Shown piece by piece: positions 5,697 through 7,667 of a DNA stretch of 7,667 bases. The notes beneath the pieces are model-generated. The model had not been told where the DNA came from, ran no database searches, and worked only from the letters and a program-made list of their open reading frames with translations. Positions within the stretch are counted from its first letter, which is position 1. Every line of letters begins with the position of its first letter. The DNA lies in contig OMSV01000203.1 in the NCBI GenBank assembly GCA_900290385.1, forward strand, positions 2,039 through 9,705. The letters are read 5' to 3'. The DNA is from Syntrophobacter sp. SbD2. GTDB lineage: Bacteria; Desulfobacterota; Syntrophobacteria; Syntrophobacterales; Syntrophobacteraceae. The position numbers and the translations under genes were made by a program.

Positions 5697-6322
5697 ATGC
5701 AGAGAGAGCCATCGCCGGTAACGGGATGGAGATTTATCATTTGGGCTGTCGCCGTGTGGGGGGCCGGTGGTCTGGTCTTTTTCCGCCAGTTCGTGTTCAG
5801 CGGCTTCGATAGAGTGTTTGGAAATCTAGGTGATGGGCGGCTGGTCGTCTACCTTCACGAGCACCTCTATCAGGTGGTCCAGGGCCTGGCGCCGCTGACG
5901 TCGCCGGCCATGCTCTATCCGAAGAGCGGCATCTTGGGTTATTCGGATGCCTTTCTGCTGGACGTCCTCCTCTACGCGCCGCTCCGCCTGCTCGGATGCG
6001 ACCCATTTCTAAGTTATCAGCTTACGTGGGTGGTACTGTCCCTGATCGGATTTGTTTCCTTTACAGCCTTGCTGGTTCGATTTGCCGGAGTTCGGATGTC
6101 AGTTGCCCTGGTGGGGTCGGCGCTGTTCGTCTTCCCAAACATGCTTATGTGATCGCGGCCGGCCATCCGCAACTATTTGCAGTGTATTTCACCCCCGCGG
6201 TCGCGCTGTTGTTTCTCGAAGCTTTGAGAGGCATAGACCGGATGGACGTCCGTTCCTTCTCTACCATGTTTTTTTGCGGGATACTGGATGCTCTGACTTT
6301 TTCCACTGGCTACTACTACTAC
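5697..6322 (+). pseudogene. GT-C-like polytopic membrane protein gene, frameshifted and cut by an IS
   Basis: The frame starts at ATG 5697, preceded by GAAGGGAG (5682-5689) at 7 nt. The in-frame ATG at 5679 has no such site. The product has a membrane span at about 12-33, then a loop with GNLGDGRL (42-49), HEH (54-56) and YPKSGILGYSDAF (74-86), then further hydrophobic spans. This resembles the first extracytoplasmic loop of large GT-C-type glycosyltransferases or YfhO-like membrane proteins, with D46 in the position expected for a catalytic Asp. After FVFPNML the frame hits TGA at 6150-6152. Shifting by one base restores YVIAAGHPQLFAVYFTPAVA, the natural continuation, so one base has been lost near 6144-6146. 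The restored frame runs to TGYYYYC and is then interrupted at about 6322 by the insertion sequence. Only about 200 codons remain of what is normally a much longer protein. It could once have been the polymerase or a terminal sugar transferase of the neighbouring cluster, but that is inference. Confidence 0.75.
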
Positions 6323-7667
6323 TGTGTCATAAACAAAGTTCATGTTTAGCCCTGTTTATTTGATTACAGCAGGGACACCGGAATAAATTGCTAACGAGAA
6401 TGACCATGAGCTTCCTTTTTATTGTGGCCAAGGAAAAAGGACTATGTCGCTCTGGCCTCAGTGGGAGAACCCCTTGGTCTCCAACCTTCGGGAACTTGAG
6501 GTACCTCAAAGGATGGTCGGAAGTCAGACGCTGAGGGGGGAAAAGAGCTGCGCTCGGCCACCAAGAAAGCGTAGGCGGCGATGCAAAGAGTGGCATGATG
6601 GTGAAAGCCGCGCCAGCCTCTGCCCTCAAAATGCCCAAGTCCGATTTCCTGTTTGAGTTCCTGGTAGTCGCGCTCAATGCGCCAGCGAAGCTTTGCAGTG
6701 TACACAAGATCCTTCGCGGAGATCTGAGCATCAAGGTTCGAGAGCCAGTATTTTGTGGGTTCAGATTCACCTTGAGGCCATTCGATCAGCAACCATTCTT
6801 CCGCGGGGGTATCGCTGCGCCAATAATAACGGTGCGCTTCGCGAACACGAATCAATGCAAATCTAGAGGAGAGTGTCTTATTTGTACCCTCCCTCCACAC
6901 GACGGTCTGAAATGAACTATCTGGTAAGCTCCGAGTTAATTCCAAGACACTCACCGGGGTATGCTCGGGGCTCCGTCGCGGTAGCTTTGGCGGCCTGCCT
7001 TGTCCTGAGTAGTCGGGAGGGCTCAGAGGACCAGTTCCTTGCGCCCAAACATTTGTCTTTTTTTGAATCCCGAGCACATACGAAAGCTTCAACTTTTGGA
7101 TTCCTTCTCGGAATCCAGTGTCGTTGCCATAACCAGCATCGGCAAGCACCACTGCGCGAGGAACATCGCTCTGAACGAGGGCACGCAATTGATCGAGGGC
7201 AATCTGGGCTTTTGTTTGAAATGAAATATTTTCCGCAATTCCGGCCCGGCTGCGGGACTCGCTATTTTCAATCCACTGCTCCGGCAGATAGAGTCTATAT
7301 GCAACCGGAAGACTCGCATGAGCGGTTGCAATGGAGACAGAGACCGCAATCTGGCAGTTGTCCTGCTTTCCCAATTGGCCACAGTACTGCCTTGCCACAC
7401 CTACTGAATGTTTTCCCTTCTTGGGAAACCCGGTGTCATCGACGATCCAGGCAAGAATTGGGCCCTGGTTCTGCATTTTTGGCAAGGCATAACTCCGTGC
7501 GGCAGCCAGTACTGCATCATCACTCCAGCCTGCCTTGGCAACAAAATGATGCAGGGATTGGTGTTTGGCGCTCACATGACCCGGAGCGAGTTGTGCGGCC
7601 ATCGGCTCAACACTTTTTCGCTCAACAGGCAGCAAAAGGCCCGTGCAATATGCATGGAAAGGTTCCA
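6323..7667 (-). mobile_element. IS701-like insertion sequence, right end outside the window
   Basis: The element consists of the minus-strand DDE transposase gene plus about 120 bp of noncoding DNA between its stop and the disrupted membrane-protein gene. The boundary is placed at about 6320-6325, where the membrane-protein reading frame loses its character just after a (TAC)4 run and a sequence starting TGTGTCATAAAC begins. The terminal inverted repeat cannot be confirmed, because the other end is not in the window, and no target duplication can be checked. A CCCTG...CAGGG pair at 6350-6374 lies inside this end. Confidence 0.7.
6442..7667 (-). CDS. IS701-like DDE transposase, N terminus beyond the window
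   Basis: About 407 residues are visible. The frame stays open to the right edge (EPFHAYCTGLLLPVERKSVE...), and family members have this segment inside the protein, so the TTG at 7635 is not the start and the gene is partial. Landmarks are LLLPVERKSVEPMA near the visible start, then IVDDTGFPKKGKHSVGVARQY with the first catalytic Asp region (about 7440), LADAGYG with the second Asp (about 7170), and RWRIERDYQELKQEIGLGHF with the catalytic Glu region (about 6715-6670), ending GRGWRGFHHHATL and a short tail to TAG at 6444-6442. The spacing and the WRGFHHHATL block are typical of IS701-family (DDE_5 superfamily) cut-and-paste transposases. No frameshift or internal stop is seen, so it may be active if the missing end is intact. 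It catalyses excision and insertion of the element that interrupts the membrane-protein gene. Confidence 0.88.
   Translation of the reverse strand, partial: EPFHAYCTGLLLPVERKSVEPMAAQLAPGHVSAKHQSLHHFVAKAGWSDDAVLAAARSYALPKMQNQGPILAWIVDDTGFPKKGKHSVGVARQYCGQLGKQDNCQIAVSVSIATAHASLPVAYRLYLPEQWIENSESRSRAGIAENISFQTKAQIALDQLRALVQSDVPRAVVLADAGYGNDTGFREGIQKLKLSYVLGIQKKTNVWAQGTGPLSPPDYSGQGRPPKLPRRSPEHTPVSVLELTRSLPDSSFQTVVWREGTNKTLSSRFALIRVREAHRYYWRSDTPAEEWLLIEWPQGESEPTKYWLSNLDAQISAKDLVYTAKLRWRIERDYQELKQEIGLGHFEGRGWRGFHHHATLCIAAYAFLVAERSSFPPSASDFRPSFEVPQVPEGWRPRGSPTEARAT

Noticed and set aside
5293..5721. Plus-strand short open frames in the divergent intergenic region
   Set aside because: They have no good ribosome-binding site and no recognisable composition, and one overlaps the true start of the membrane-protein gene.
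6141..6155. Programmed ribosomal frameshift in the membrane-protein gene
   Set aside because: There is no slippery heptamer or homopolymer at the shift point (AACATGCTTATGTG) and no obvious downstream pseudoknot, and the gene is also cut by an IS. A decay mutation is simpler.
1..7667. CRISPR array, tRNA genes, toxin-antitoxin or defence genes
   Set aside because: I saw no regularly spaced repeats, no cloverleaf or GTTCRA-type segments in context, and no protein with such domains.

Overview
The window looks like part of an exopolysaccharide / O-antigen-type surface-polysaccharide locus from a Gram-negative bacterium of moderate GC content. The taxon cannot be fixed from the sequence. A delta-proteobacterial/Desulfobacterota-like background would fit the mixed codon use and frequent TTG starts, but that is a guess.

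Positions 1-4457 hold four genes on the minus strand, read from high to low coordinates: a Wzx/MOP-family polysaccharide flippase (2892-4457), a membrane-anchored GT2/GT21-type glycosyltransferase resembling ceramide glucosyltransferase/HpnI (1649-2836), a GT-B glycosyltransferase with the MurG-like NGGHN signature (401-1453), and the N-terminal third of a GT4 glycosyltransferase that runs off the left edge (1-383). The inferred division of labour is that the three transferases build a lipid-linked glycan on the cytoplasmic face and the flippase moves it across the inner membrane. No Wzy polymerase, ligase or Wza/Wzc export gene is visible. A perfect 8-bp hairpin lies just after the GT2 gene and may split the cluster into two transcripts. 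All three glycosyltransferase genes appear to start with TTG.

Positions 4458-5696 hold one clear gene, a small secreted lipocalin-like beta-barrel protein on the minus strand (4906-5274). A doubtful 68-residue plus-strand ORF (4669-4875) has a plausible promoter and ribosome-binding site. There is also a roughly 420-bp gene-free stretch with two hairpins.

Positions 5697-7667 are a region of decay. A plus-strand gene for a polytopic GT-C-like membrane protein carries a one-base frameshift near 6145 and is then cut off near 6322 by an insertion sequence. The IS carries an IS701-like (DDE) transposase on the minus strand, whose N terminus lies beyond the right edge. The membrane-protein gene is therefore dead twice over. 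I found no CRISPR array, tRNA, rRNA or phage module, and no clear case for a new multi-gene system. The most interesting points are the doubly broken membrane-protein gene, the run of TTG starts, the unusual flippase N terminus, and the two small orphan reading frames between the cluster and the IS.
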